Shown here: positions 8,555 through 17,050 of the stretch, piece after piece
Position numbering within the stretch: the stretch's first letter is position 1
Layout: the number at the start of each line of letters is the position of its first letter
Assembly: GCF_002234615.1 (NCBI RefSeq)
Contig: NZ_NMQW01000008.1
Coordinates: forward strand, 186,001 to 250,000
Source: Paenibacillus rigui
Lineage (GTDB): Bacteria > Bacillota > Bacilli > Paenibacillales > NBRC-103111
DNA length: 64,000 bases
Direction of reading: 5' to 3'
Notes under the pieces: generated by a model
What the model was told of the DNA's origin: nothing
The model's database searches: none
What the model saw: the letters and a program-made list of their open reading frames with translations, nothing else
Translations under genes and position numbers: made by a program

Positions 8555-10075
8555 ATGAGTGAACCGAGAGAACAACAGCCGATTTTGCAAATGACGGATA
8601 TTCATAAACGGTTTCCCGGCGTCAAAGCGCTCACAGGGGTCAGCTTCCGCTTATTTCCCGGGGAAGTGCATGCCTTGATGGGCGAGAATGGCGCGGGTAA
8701 ATCCACCTTGATCAAAGTGTTGACGGGAGTGTATTCCATCGATCAAGGGCAAGTAAAGATGAATCAACAACCCATTACCGTAAGCAGCCCGCAGGATGCA
8801 CAGCAGGCCGGAATCAGCACGGTGTACCAGGAAGTGAATTTATGTCCGAACCTTTCCGTGGCGGAAAATATTTTTATCGGTCGGGAGCCGAGACGGTTCG
8901 GCCGTATTTTATGGAAAGAAATGAGCGCAAGGGCCGAAAGGCTGCTGAAGGAAAGACTGAATTTGTCGATTGACGTGACGCAGCCGCTTCAGACGTATCC
9001 GCTTGCCATTCAGCAATTAATAGCGATCGCCAGATCCTTGAACATATCAGCGAAGGTGCTCATCCTCGATGAACCGACCTCCAGTTTGGATCGCAATGAG
9101 GTGCAGCAGCTGTTCGCCGTCATCCGTAAATTGAAAGCGGAAGGCTTGGCCATATTGTTCGTCACTCATTTTTTGGATCAAGTCTATGAAGTGTCCGATC
9201 GAATAACCATTCTCCGCAACGGAGAGTTTGTAGGGGAGTACATGGCGCAGGAGCTCCCCAGAATAGAGCTGGTTTCCAAGATGATCGGCAAAGAGCTGCA
9301 CCTGCTCGAAGAGCTGCCGAAATCATCGAATGTCGAATGGCTGAAATCCAAGGAAGTCATGCTGGAGGCCAAAGCGCTGGGCCGCCGGGGAGCGATCGAG
9401 CCGTTTGATCTGCACATCCGCAAAGGGGAAATATTGGGGCTCGCCGGGCTTCTGGGTTCGGGTAGAACGGAGCTGGTACGGTTGTTCTTTGGCGCCGACC
9501 GTGCAGATCAAGGCAAGCTCCATATAGCCGATAAGGATGGCGTGATTCACTCTCCCCGGCAAGCAATCGATCAGGGCATCGCTTTCTGCTCGGAAAACCG
9601 GAAAACGGAAGGGATCATTGACGATCTGACCATTCGTGAAAATATCGTGCTGGCGCTTCAGGCGACACGAGGCTGGTTCCGCACCATCTCGAGAAAGCGG
9701 CAGGATGAAATAGCGGATGAATACATTCGTAAGCTGAACATCTATCCTCCGAATCCTGAGCAGTTGATTAAAAACTTGAGCGGAGGCAACCAGCAGAAGG
9801 TGCTGCTGGCGCGTTGGCTGCTGACGGAGCCGAGGCTGCTTATCCTGGATGAACCGACACGGGGCATCGATATCGGTGCCAAGGCCGAGATTCAGAAGCT
9901 CGTTATGACTTTAGCGCAGCAGGGCATGTCGGTGCTGTTTATTTCCTCGGAGCTGGAAGAGGTGCTGAGGGTCAGCGAGCGCATTGCCGTCCTTCGCGAC
10001 CGCAAGAAGGTGATGGAGATGTCAGGCGATGACATGAGCCAGCACAATGTAATGAAGGCTATCGCAGGAGGGTGA
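8555..10075 (+). CDS. Furanose ABC transporter ATP-binding protein (YtfR-like, two ABC domains)
   Basis: The 506-residue cytoplasmic ATPase has two fused nucleotide-binding domains, as in RbsA/AraG/YtfR. The first has a canonical Walker A, GENGAGKSTL, and Walker B ending ILDEPTSSLD. The second has the usual degenerate P-loop GLLGSGRTEL, an LSGGNQQKV signature and LLILDEPTRGID. The frame extends upstream to 8423, but that would overlap the preceding gene and cross the 8478-8525 hairpin. The ATG at 8555, with GGAGAGGAG 8 or so bases ahead, is preferred. It energises the two permeases that follow at 6-bp and -8-bp spacing. Confidence 0.95.
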   Translation: MSEPREQQPILQMTDIHKRFPGVKALTGVSFRLFPGEVHALMGENGAGKSTLIKVLTGVYSIDQGQVKMNQQPITVSSPQDAQQAGISTVYQEVNLCPNLSVAENIFIGREPRRFGRILWKEMSARAERLLKERLNLSIDVTQPLQTYPLAIQQLIAIARSLNISAKVLILDEPTSSLDRNEVQQLFAVIRKLKAEGLAILFVTHFLDQVYEVSDRITILRNGEFVGEYMAQELPRIELVSKMIGKELHLLEELPKSSNVEWLKSKEVMLEAKALGRRGAIEPFDLHIRKGEILGLAGLLGSGRTELVRLFFGADRADQGKLHIADKDGVIHSPRQAIDQGIAFCSENRKTEGIIDDLTIRENIVLALQATRGWFRTISRKRQDEIADEYIRKLNIYPPNPEQLIKNLSGGNQQKVLLARWLLTEPRLLILDEPTRGIDIGAKAEIQKLVMTLAQQGMSVLFISSELEEVLRVSERIAVLRDRKKVMEMSGDDMSQHNVMKAIAGG

Positions 10076-10080
10076 CTTGA

Positions 10081-11109
10081 ATGGTAAAGCATCATTTATT
10101 TTGGCCGGTAACCGTGTTGGCGGTGCTGCTGCTGTTTAATCTGATTTATTCGCCGGACTTTTTCTCGATTCACTTACGGGACGGGCATTTGTATGGGAGC
10201 CTGATCGATATTTTGAATTTCGGCTCGCCGTTGATTCTGGTTGCAATTGGCATGACGCTGGTGATTGCGACGAAAGGCATTGATTTATCTGTAGGCTCTG
10301 TCGTGGCCATTACCGGAGCGTTGACCTGCCTGACGATCAGTGAGGGCAGCGATCAGAATGCAGCGGTCCTCGTTTTCCTGGCAATGGCTATTTCCTTGCT
10401 GCTGTCCGTCGTACTCGGACTGTGGAACGGCTTTCTGGTGACAGCCATTGGCATTCAGCCGATCATCGCCACGCTGATCCTGATGGTGGCCGGCCGGGGC
10501 ATAGCCCAGCTCATTACGAATGGACAAATTATTACGGTGACGAGCAGCAATTATAAATATATCGGTGCGGGCTCTCTGCTCACCCTGCCGTTCTCGATAT
10601 TTATCGTCGGCGCGGTATTCGCGGTTGCGGCGCTGCTTACACGGAAAACGGCGCTTGGGCTGTTCATCGAATCCGTCGGCTGCAAGCCTACGGCTAGCCG
10701 TCTGGCAGGCATCCGTTCGCGTACGGTCATTCTGGCCGTCTATATGTTCTGTGGCGTATGCGCAGGTATCGCCGGTTTGATTCTCAGCTCGAACGTATCC
10801 AGTGCCGACGGGAACAATGCAGGGCTCTGGTATGAGCTCGACGCGATTCTGGCTGTAGTAATCGGCGGAACGTCGCTGAACGGGGGACGGTTTTATTTGA
10901 CGGGGACGCTAATCGGCGCGCTGATTATTCAGACGCTGACGACGACGATTTATATGATCGGCGTGCCGCCGGAAATTACCTTAGTCGTCAAAGCCTTTGT
11001 CGTGCTGATGGTTTGCCTGATTCAATCGGAGACGTTCCGCAGCCGGCTTCTGCACCGGTGGAAAACAAGGAACTATCCGGCTGAACGGGAGGTGACACGG
11101 CATGCTTAA
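10081..11109 (+). CDS. Furanose ABC transporter permease (YtfT-like)
   Basis: This 342-residue, multi-helix membrane protein belongs to the RbsC/AraH permease family. Family motifs include GMTLVIATKGIDLSVGSV near residues 59-77 and the C-terminal AVVIGGTSLNGGRF loop that contacts the ATPase. A good ribosome-binding site (AGGAGGG) lies just upstream. The gene overlaps the second permease gene by 8 bp. The two permeases should form the heterodimeric channel, as YtfT and YjfF do. Confidence 0.93.
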   Translation: MVKHHLFWPVTVLAVLLLFNLIYSPDFFSIHLRDGHLYGSLIDILNFGSPLILVAIGMTLVIATKGIDLSVGSVVAITGALTCLTISEGSDQNAAVLVFLAMAISLLLSVVLGLWNGFLVTAIGIQPIIATLILMVAGRGIAQLITNGQIITVTSSNYKYIGAGSLLTLPFSIFIVGAVFAVAALLTRKTALGLFIESVGCKPTASRLAGIRSRTVILAVYMFCGVCAGIAGLILSSNVSSADGNNAGLWYELDAILAVVIGGTSLNGGRFYLTGTLIGALIIQTLTTTIYMIGVPPEITLVVKAFVVLMVCLIQSETFRSRLLHRWKTRNYPAEREVTRHA

Positions 11110-12064
11110 GCGTCAATATATTCCAATCTTCGTCACGATTGGGCTGTTCGCTCTCATGTTTGCGGCGGGATCGTTCCGTTATACCGGATTTTTCTCCCTG
11201 CAGGTGCTGTTGAATTTATTAATCGATAATGCCTTCCTGCTTATTACGGCAGTGGGGATGACTTTTGTTATCGTCTCGGGAGGCATTGACCTGTCAGTCG
11301 GCTCTGTCATTGCTCTGACCACAATGATCTCCGCTTCTCTTGTGCAGGCAGGCTGGTCACCGGCCGTCGTCATCCCGCTCGTGCTCGTGCTCGGAGCGGC
11401 ATTCGGCTGGGGCATGGGCGCCATGATCCATTATTTCAAAATCCAGCCCTTTATCGTCACCTTGGCGGGCATGTTTCTGGCCAGAGGGCTTTGCTACATG
11501 ATCAATATCAATACGATTACGATTGATAATCCTTTTTACGTCGCCGTGGCCCAAACCAAAATCCCGCTCCCCGGAGGCAGCTTTATTACGATTAGCGTTC
11601 TCATTGCGCTCGTTGTCGTGCTCCTGGGCGTCTATATTGCCCATTACACGCGATTCGGCCGCAATACGTATGCCATCGGAGGCAGCGAGCCTTCCGCCAT
11701 ACTGATGGGTCTGCCTGTCGGGCTGACGAAGATGGGAGTCTATGCGATGAGCGGCTTCTGTTCCGCGCTCGCCGGGGTGGTATTCACCTTCTACATGCTG
11801 TCCGGCTACGGTCTGCATGCGATGGGAATGGAGCTCGACGCCATTGCCGCGGTCGTAATAGGAGGCACGCTGTTGACCGGCGGTGTCGGATATATTGTGG
11901 GTACCTTCTTCGGCGTCCTGATGCAGGGCGGGATTCAAACCATAATCAGCTTTGAGGGGACGCTGAGCTCCTGGTGGACCAAGATCGTCATCGGTCTCCT
12001 GCTGTGCCTGTTTATTTTACTGCAAAAATGGTTAAGCGAGAGGCGCTGGGCTGCCAAAACGTAA
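11102..12064 (+). CDS. Furanose ABC transporter permease (YjfF-like)
   Basis: This is the second RbsC-family permease, 320 residues, with GMTFVIVSGGIDLSVGSVIAL near the N terminus, INTITIDNPFY in the middle and the coupling-loop motif AAVVIGGTLLTGGVGY. It overlaps the YtfT-like gene by 8 bp. It is the last gene of the tightly packed cluster. A 147-bp gap with its own -10 box separates it from the second binding-protein gene. Confidence 0.93.
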   Translation: MLKRQYIPIFVTIGLFALMFAAGSFRYTGFFSLQVLLNLLIDNAFLLITAVGMTFVIVSGGIDLSVGSVIALTTMISASLVQAGWSPAVVIPLVLVLGAAFGWGMGAMIHYFKIQPFIVTLAGMFLARGLCYMININTITIDNPFYVAVAQTKIPLPGGSFITISVLIALVVVLLGVYIAHYTRFGRNTYAIGGSEPSAILMGLPVGLTKMGVYAMSGFCSALAGVVFTFYMLSGYGLHAMGMELDAIAAVVIGGTLLTGGVGYIVGTFFGVLMQGGIQTIISFEGTLSSWWTKIVIGLLLCLFILLQKWLSERRWAAKT

Positions 12065-12120
12065 ATGGCTTTTGACTTGTAAGCAGCCATGAATTGCAAC
12101 ACGTAAATCAGATTTGGCAG

Positions 12121-12150
12121 TTGTTTCCTTTCCGGTCGGCATTTTATAAT
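12121..12150 (+). promoter_or_regulatory. Internal sigma-A-type promoter before the second binding-protein gene
   Basis: TTGTTT (12121-12126), an 18-base spacer and TATAAT (12145-12150) lie in the 147-bp gap after the YjfF-like gene. This could let the second binding protein be made separately from the transporter. Confidence 0.5.
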
Positions 12151-12211
12151 ACGAGTACGATGTGTAACCGTATTCACAATGAAAGTTGATCGAAGAAGGA
12201 GAGGAAACGCC

Positions 12212-13279
12212 ATGAAGCAAAAGTCGGTAGCGATAAGGGGGAAGGTTCGCTTGATTCCGGTCGTCGGCGCACTGCTGATGATGCTTGGTTTGCTGGTGTC
12301 CGGCTGCAATCCGGCATCTGCCCCCTCGCCGAACCTTCCGGCCGCGGACAAGGAGCTGGCCGTGCAGGGGAGCAATGGAGCCGGGCAGCCGAATGCGCGC
12401 CCGATTGTACTAGGCTTCTCGCAGCTGGGCTCGGAGAGCGATTGGCGCAAAGCCAACACGTCCTCTATCGTGGAGGCGGCTAAGGAAGCCGGCATTCAGC
12501 TTCGGCTGGAGAATGCGGAGCAATCGCAGCAAAGGCAGTTCGAGGCCGTCCGTTCTTTTATACAGCAGCAGGTAGATGTGATTGCTATTGCACCGGTCAT
12601 TGAATCCGGGTGGGACCCGATTCTTCGGGAAGTGAGGCAGGCGGGGATTCCCCTCATTATTCTCGACCGGCTGGTGGAGGTAAGCGATCCATCGTTGTAC
12701 ATAACGTTTATAGGCTCTGATTTCTATGAGGAAGGCACGAAGGCCGGCAAATATTTACTGGATAAGATGAGTGATGCTGCCGGTCCTGTAGGGATTGTTG
12801 AGCTGCGGGGGACCGAGGGCTCGACCCCTTCCATCGCCAGAGGAAAAGGATTTCGCGATGCACTGAAGGAGCGCGATCTGTTGAGGGTCATCCAGAGCGA
12901 AGCCGCCGATTTCACTTATAAGCAGGGGAAAGAGGTGATGCGGTCCTTTTTAAAAGCCAAAGGGAAAGAAATCCGCGTGCTGTACTCGCATAACGATGAT
13001 ATGGCTCTAGGGGCTGTGGAAGCGATTGAGGAATACGGACTGAAGCCGGGTAAAGATATTATTATTATATCGGTAGACGGCACCAGGAAGGCGTTCGAGA
13101 AAATGATGGAAGGCAAAATCAACAGCGTCGTCGAATGCAACCCGCTGCTCGGGCCGAATCTGATGCAGGCCGTTAATGAGCTGATGCAGGGCCGGACCTT
13201 GCCGAAAAAAATTATTACGCCGGAAAGTATTTTTACCGAAGCGATGGCGGAGAAGGAAGTCAAGAACCGGAAATATTGA
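12212..13279 (+). CDS. Second furanose-binding lipoprotein (YtfQ-like paralogue)
   Basis: This 355-residue lipoprotein is clearly paralogous to the one at 7411-8457, sharing the patterns SELGSESDWRKANT-like/AQVGAESGWRTANT, IAPVIESGWDPIL, LYITFIGSDFYEEG, YSHNDDMALGAVEAIEEYGLKPGKDI and VECNPLLGPNLMQAV. The lipobox is LLVSGC. The frame is open from 12179, but the ATG at 12212 has AGAAGGAGAGG just ahead and gives a normal signal peptide, so I start there. It probably feeds the same permeases with a different ligand or affinity, or takes part in sensing. Why two copies flank one permease set is not evident from sequence. Confidence 0.9.
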   Translation: MKQKSVAIRGKVRLIPVVGALLMMLGLLVSGCNPASAPSPNLPAADKELAVQGSNGAGQPNARPIVLGFSQLGSESDWRKANTSSIVEAAKEAGIQLRLENAEQSQQRQFEAVRSFIQQQVDVIAIAPVIESGWDPILREVRQAGIPLIILDRLVEVSDPSLYITFIGSDFYEEGTKAGKYLLDKMSDAAGPVGIVELRGTEGSTPSIARGKGFRDALKERDLLRVIQSEAADFTYKQGKEVMRSFLKAKGKEIRVLYSHNDDMALGAVEAIEEYGLKPGKDIIIISVDGTRKAFEKMMEGKINSVVECNPLLGPNLMQAVNELMQGRTLPKKIITPESIFTEAMAEKEVKNRKY

Positions 13280-13366
13280 AGCGCGAAAGTGTACTGAAGG
13301 CTTGACAAGGCAATCATGAGATATGCAGCATGTATGCAGAATCCGCGTGATGTCCGGTCAAGCTTC

Positions 13367-13418
13367 TTGCATGTAAGAAACCCTTTTGCACATAAGAAAG
13401 CCGTTGGAGACATAAGGG
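13367..13418 (+). repeat. Degenerate direct repeats upstream of the second GH43 gene
   Basis: TTGCATGTAAGAAA (13367-13380) and TTGCACATAAGAAA (13386-13399) repeat with 19-bp spacing, and a weaker third copy, GGAGACATAAGGGA, follows from about 13405. Helically phased direct repeats are the usual target of AraC-type response regulators, so this may be the binding site of the regulator encoded at 3681-5327. Confidence 0.45.
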
Positions 13419-13421
13419 AGT

Positions 13422-13435
13422 TGTATGCGCTTTCA
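13422..13435 (+). promoter_or_regulatory. cre-like catabolite repression site
   Basis: TGTATGCGCTTTCA differs from the TGWAANCGNTTTCA consensus at one position. It lies about 150 bp upstream of the second GH43 gene and just after the direct repeats. No convincing -10 box was identified nearby. The rest of the 13280-13581 gap holds only a loose inverted repeat (around 13306-13365). Confidence 0.5.
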
Positions 13436-13581
13436 TTCATTATGGAGAGGGACAATCATTTGAACCTAATTAAATATTGAACATCAAGTAGGGTGAGGTC
13501 TTTGAGGTCATGGGAGTTGGATACTCGACAGGGTATCCTGCTCCGTTAAAAAGTTATGATTCGAACCTTGAGGAGGTACAT

Positions 13582-16500
13582 ATGAACAGGTCTTCCAGCA
13601 AGCTGACTTTACATTGGTTCGTCATCTTCAGCCTTGTATTCGGCTGTTTGACAACCTTGGCTATTCCCGCACCCGCCGCTTCGGCCGCTGTGGCCGATAC
13701 CGACCTGCTGCTGCATTATGACATGATGCATATGGAGGGAACCAGGGTGAAGGATCAGACGGGACGCTTCGACGGTACATGGGTGAATCCTCAGAATGCA
13801 GAATGGATTCAAGGCTCGGAGGCCGGAGCGATCGGTTTTACAGGGGACAAGTCGGCTACCTCCTACATTCAACTGCCTGAGGGGATATTAAACGGACTAA
13901 CCGATATTACCGTTTCGGCTATGGTGAATTGGAAGGGCACCAGCGCTGCGGAGTGGCTGTATGCTTTGGGCCAGAGCGATACGAAATATATGTACTTCAC
14001 ACCGAAGTACAATGCCGATAGCTCGGCGCGCTTCGGTATCGCGACGAATGGCTGGCGGAATGAAGTGTCCGCCAAAGCTTCTACGCTGGCATCGAACAAC
14101 TGGAAGCTGATCACGACGGTCCTTTCAGGAACGGATGGGACGTTGACGCTTTATATCGATGGAGCGGTTGCGGCTACCGGCTCGACCAATGGCTTCACTC
14201 TGGACCAAATCCGCAATACAAGCGGTCCGAGCGGCTACATCGGGAAATCGATGTATACCGCAGACCCTTACTTCGGCGGGATGGTCGGCGATTTTAAAAT
14301 ATATAAGCGCGCTTTGTCTGCTTCTGAAATCAGCGGCCTGCAATCAGAGCTTGCCCAGCGCAACTGGAAAGGACTTATGGTCGATTACTCAGCGAATGCA
14401 CTGGATTACTCAGATTTCATCGGAAGCAACCCTGGCAAGGAGAAGATAAGCACGAACCTGCAGCTGCCGTCGAGCGGAAAATACGGAACAACGATTACAT
14501 GGGAATCGCAAAACCAGCAGGTCCTAACAAACGATGGCGTTGTGAATCGGCCGCCTGCGGACAGCGGGAACCAGGATGTGATCCTTATCGCCTCCATCAC
14601 AGACGGAACGACGGTTGTGAAAAAAAGCTTTACGGTCACTGTGCTTCGCAAGCTCAGCGCGATGGAAAGCGTCACCGCGGATGCCCAGGCGCTGAAGGTG
14701 AACAATATCGGAGATGTCCGGGGGAATTTGACCTTGCCGGTGAAGGGAGAGAACGGCTCGACCATCACCTGGCTGTCGGATAATGCCTCTGTTGTCAGCC
14801 CGAGCGGCGAGGTTCATCGTCCGGCACACGGCAGCGGGGATACGACGGTGAAGCTGACAGCCAAGCTGAGCAGCGATGGGGGTGTCTTAACCAAAGGCTT
14901 CTTGGCCCAGGTAAAAGAGCTGCCGGCTCCGCAGGATTACGCAGGGTATGTATTCAGCTATTTTACCGGCGAAGGTACTTCAACGGGAGAGCAAATTTAT
15001 TTTGCGCTGAGTCAGGGGAACGACCCGCTGCATTGGCAGGAATTAAACGGCGGGAAGCCGGCTTTGACCTCCCATATGGGGGAAAAGGGACTGAGGGACC
15101 CGTTCATCATCCGATCGCCGGAGGGAGACCGCTTCTATCTTATCGCAACGGACTTGAAGATGTACGGCAGCGGCAATTGGGATGCGGCACAAAGAACCGG
15201 CAGCCGGTCCATTATGGTATGGGAATCGAAGGATTTGATCCATTGGTCCGATCAGCGGATGGTACAGATTTCTCCGTCCTCTGCAGGCAATACATGGGCT
15301 CCGGAAGCTTACTATGACAAGACGACCGGTGAGTACGTGGTGTTCTGGGCGTCCAAAATTTATGATAACGAGGCCCACACCGGCAGCACGTATCAAAAAA
15401 TGATGTATACGAAGACAAGGGACTTTTACACCTTTACCGAGCCGGCCGTGTATATAGACCGGGGCTACTCGATTATCGATACGACGATGACCGGGTACGG
15501 GGGACAAATTTTCAGAATCACGAAGGATGAGAGGAGCAATACGACGTCTACGCCTAACGGCAAGTTTGTTTTTGAGGAAAAGGGCGCTTCCATCTTCGAT
15601 CCGAACTTTACGATGGTTAAGGAAGGGATCGGCAAAGGCTCGATCAGCCAAGGCGAGGGACCGACGATCTTCAAGTCCAATACGGAAAACAAATGGTATC
15701 TGTTCATCGATGAATTCGGGGGCAGAGGCTATGTCCCGTTCGAAACGACGGATCTAAGCGCAGGCAATTGGACCTTGTCCTCCAATTACAGCCTGCCTTC
15801 CCGTCCGCGTCACGGAACGGTGCTTCCGGTTACGCAGGCCGAGTATGACGAGCTGCTGGTTCAGGTGCCGGCAGTTCAGCAGCCAAGCACGGATGTTCGC
15901 GTAACAGGCATTGCGCTTGAGAGCCCTGCACAAGCTCTGCAGCCGGGAATGCAAGCCCAGCTTCAGGCTGCCGTCTCTCCTGCGGATGCAGCCAACAAGG
16001 CTGTCGTGTGGAGCAGCAGCAGGGAAGATGTCGCGAAGGTGGATGAGACAGGAAAAGTTACGGCCTTGAACGAAGGGACGTCTTACGTTACCGCGGCAAC
16101 GGTAGACGGGGGCTACCTGGCTGTCGCCGAAGTGAAGGTGTCTGCTTCCGGTGAAACGGGCCATGCGTCCGCATCCTTCAGCGGAGACAGCTTGGTTACT
16201 GCAGGGCAGCCATTCGATGTGATCTACAGCTTGAGCGGCTTAAGCGCGAATACGCTTGCTCAGGATGTGACGTTTACTTACGATCCGTCTCATTTGGAAT
16301 GGATCTCCGCAGGCTCGGCGCGGGACGGCGTCCAGATTGTTCATCAGAAGGCTGCCGCAGGCGAAGTCCGCTTGCTTGCCGTTTACTTGGGCACGGCATC
16401 GAACGGCCCGTCGTTCAAGCTTTCGTTCCGGGCCAAGGAACGGCTCGAGACGGTGCCATCCGCCATTGCAGCCGTGAATATCACCGTTGCCGATGCCTCC

Positions 16501-16977
16501 GGCAAGGAGACGGGAGTACAGCGCGCGGAGCACAGCTTTGCCATCCACGGAAGCGGACGTGAAGCGCTGGAGTCGCTTATTGCGGGTGCCCAGGCAAAGC
16601 ATGACGCAGCGGTGGAGGGGATCCGCACAGGACAATATCCGAAGGGCTCCAAGGCCGTGCTGCAGTCGGCGATCAACAGCGCCAAATCGGTTGCAGCCAG
16701 CCCGGCGGCAACGGCAGAGCAGATCGCGCAGGCGATTCAGCAGCTGAATGCCGCCGTCCAAACGTTTGCCGACTCCGTCAATAAACATCTTCAGGGAGAC
16801 CTGAACAACGACGATAAATTAAGCGTCGGCGATCTGGCCGTGATTGCCCAAAATTACGGCAAAACCCGGCAGGATGCGGACTGGGCGTCGGCTCAAGCCT
16901 GCGACCTGAACCGTGACGGGAAGGTCGACATCGAGGATCTGGTTGCTATTGCCAACCATATTCTGGAGCCGGAATAA
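13582..16977 (+). CDS. Secreted multidomain GH43 glycosidase with cohesin, FIVAR and dockerin
   Basis: The 1131-residue exoenzyme has, in order: a signal peptide (about 1-36), a LamG/concanavalin domain (about 42-260), two atrophied Ig domains (about 270-455), a GH43 catalytic domain (about 460-770), Big_2 (about 785-865), a cohesin-like domain (about 868-985), FIVAR (about 995-1070) and a dockerin with DLNNDDKLSVGDL and DLNRDGKVDIEDL loops. Catalytic-type signatures are LRDPFII (aspartate) and NTWAPEAYYD (glutamate). The frame opens at 13510, but the ATG at 13582 follows AGGAGG by 6 bases and begins the signal peptide. It probably releases pentofuranose or pentose from plant polysaccharide for the adjacent transporter. 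Confidence 0.9.
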   Translation: MNRSSSKLTLHWFVIFSLVFGCLTTLAIPAPAASAAVADTDLLLHYDMMHMEGTRVKDQTGRFDGTWVNPQNAEWIQGSEAGAIGFTGDKSATSYIQLPEGILNGLTDITVSAMVNWKGTSAAEWLYALGQSDTKYMYFTPKYNADSSARFGIATNGWRNEVSAKASTLASNNWKLITTVLSGTDGTLTLYIDGAVAATGSTNGFTLDQIRNTSGPSGYIGKSMYTADPYFGGMVGDFKIYKRALSASEISGLQSELAQRNWKGLMVDYSANALDYSDFIGSNPGKEKISTNLQLPSSGKYGTTITWESQNQQVLTNDGVVNRPPADSGNQDVILIASITDGTTVVKKSFTVTVLRKLSAMESVTADAQALKVNNIGDVRGNLTLPVKGENGSTITWLSDNASVVSPSGEVHRPAHGSGDTTVKLTAKLSSDGGVLTKGFLAQVKELPAPQDYAGYVFSYFTGEGTSTGEQIYFALSQGNDPLHWQELNGGKPALTSHMGEKGLRDPFIIRSPEGDRFYLIATDLKMYGSGNWDAAQRTGSRSIMVWESKDLIHWSDQRMVQISPSSAGNTWAPEAYYDKTTGEYVVFWASKIYDNEAHTGSTYQKMMYTKTRDFYTFTEPAVYIDRGYSIIDTTMTGYGGQIFRITKDERSNTTSTPNGKFVFEEKGASIFDPNFTMVKEGIGKGSISQGEGPTIFKSNTENKWYLFIDEFGGRGYVPFETTDLSAGNWTLSSNYSLPSRPRHGTVLPVTQAEYDELLVQVPAVQQPSTDVRVTGIALESPAQALQPGMQAQLQAAVSPADAANKAVVWSSSREDVAKVDETGKVTALNEGTSYVTAATVDGGYLAVAEVKVSASGETGHASASFSGDSLVTAGQPFDVIYSLSGLSANTLAQDVTFTYDPSHLEWISAGSARDGVQIVHQKAAAGEVRLLAVYLGTASNGPSFKLSFRAKERLETVPSAIAAVNITVADASGKETGVQRAEHSFAIHGSGREALESLIAGAQAKHDAAVEGIRTGQYPKGSKAVLQSAINSAKSVAASPAATAEQIAQAIQQLNAAVQTFADSVNKHLQGDLNNDDKLSVGDLAVIAQNYGKTRQDADWASAQACDLNRDGKVDIEDLVAIANHILEPE

Positions 16978-17005
16978 GCAGCATGGGTCTCAAAAAGCTA
17001 GAAGG

Positions 17006-17042
17006 AGCGCCATGGACGCGAAGGTCCATGGCGCTTTTTTTC
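17006..17042. terminator. Strong intrinsic terminator between GH43 and the ger operon
   Basis: A 12-bp perfect stem (AGCGCCATGGAC at 17006-17017, complement 17024-17035) with a 6-base loop runs into seven Ts. It ends the GH43 transcript and sits at the end of the convergent ger operon. Confidence 0.92.
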
Positions 17043-17050
17043 TTGCAAGC

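Noticed and set aside
13306-13365. Loose inverted repeat after the second binding-protein gene (GGCTTGAC with GTCAAGCTT)
   Set aside because: The stem is short with a large loop and lacks a T run, so it was not called a terminator.
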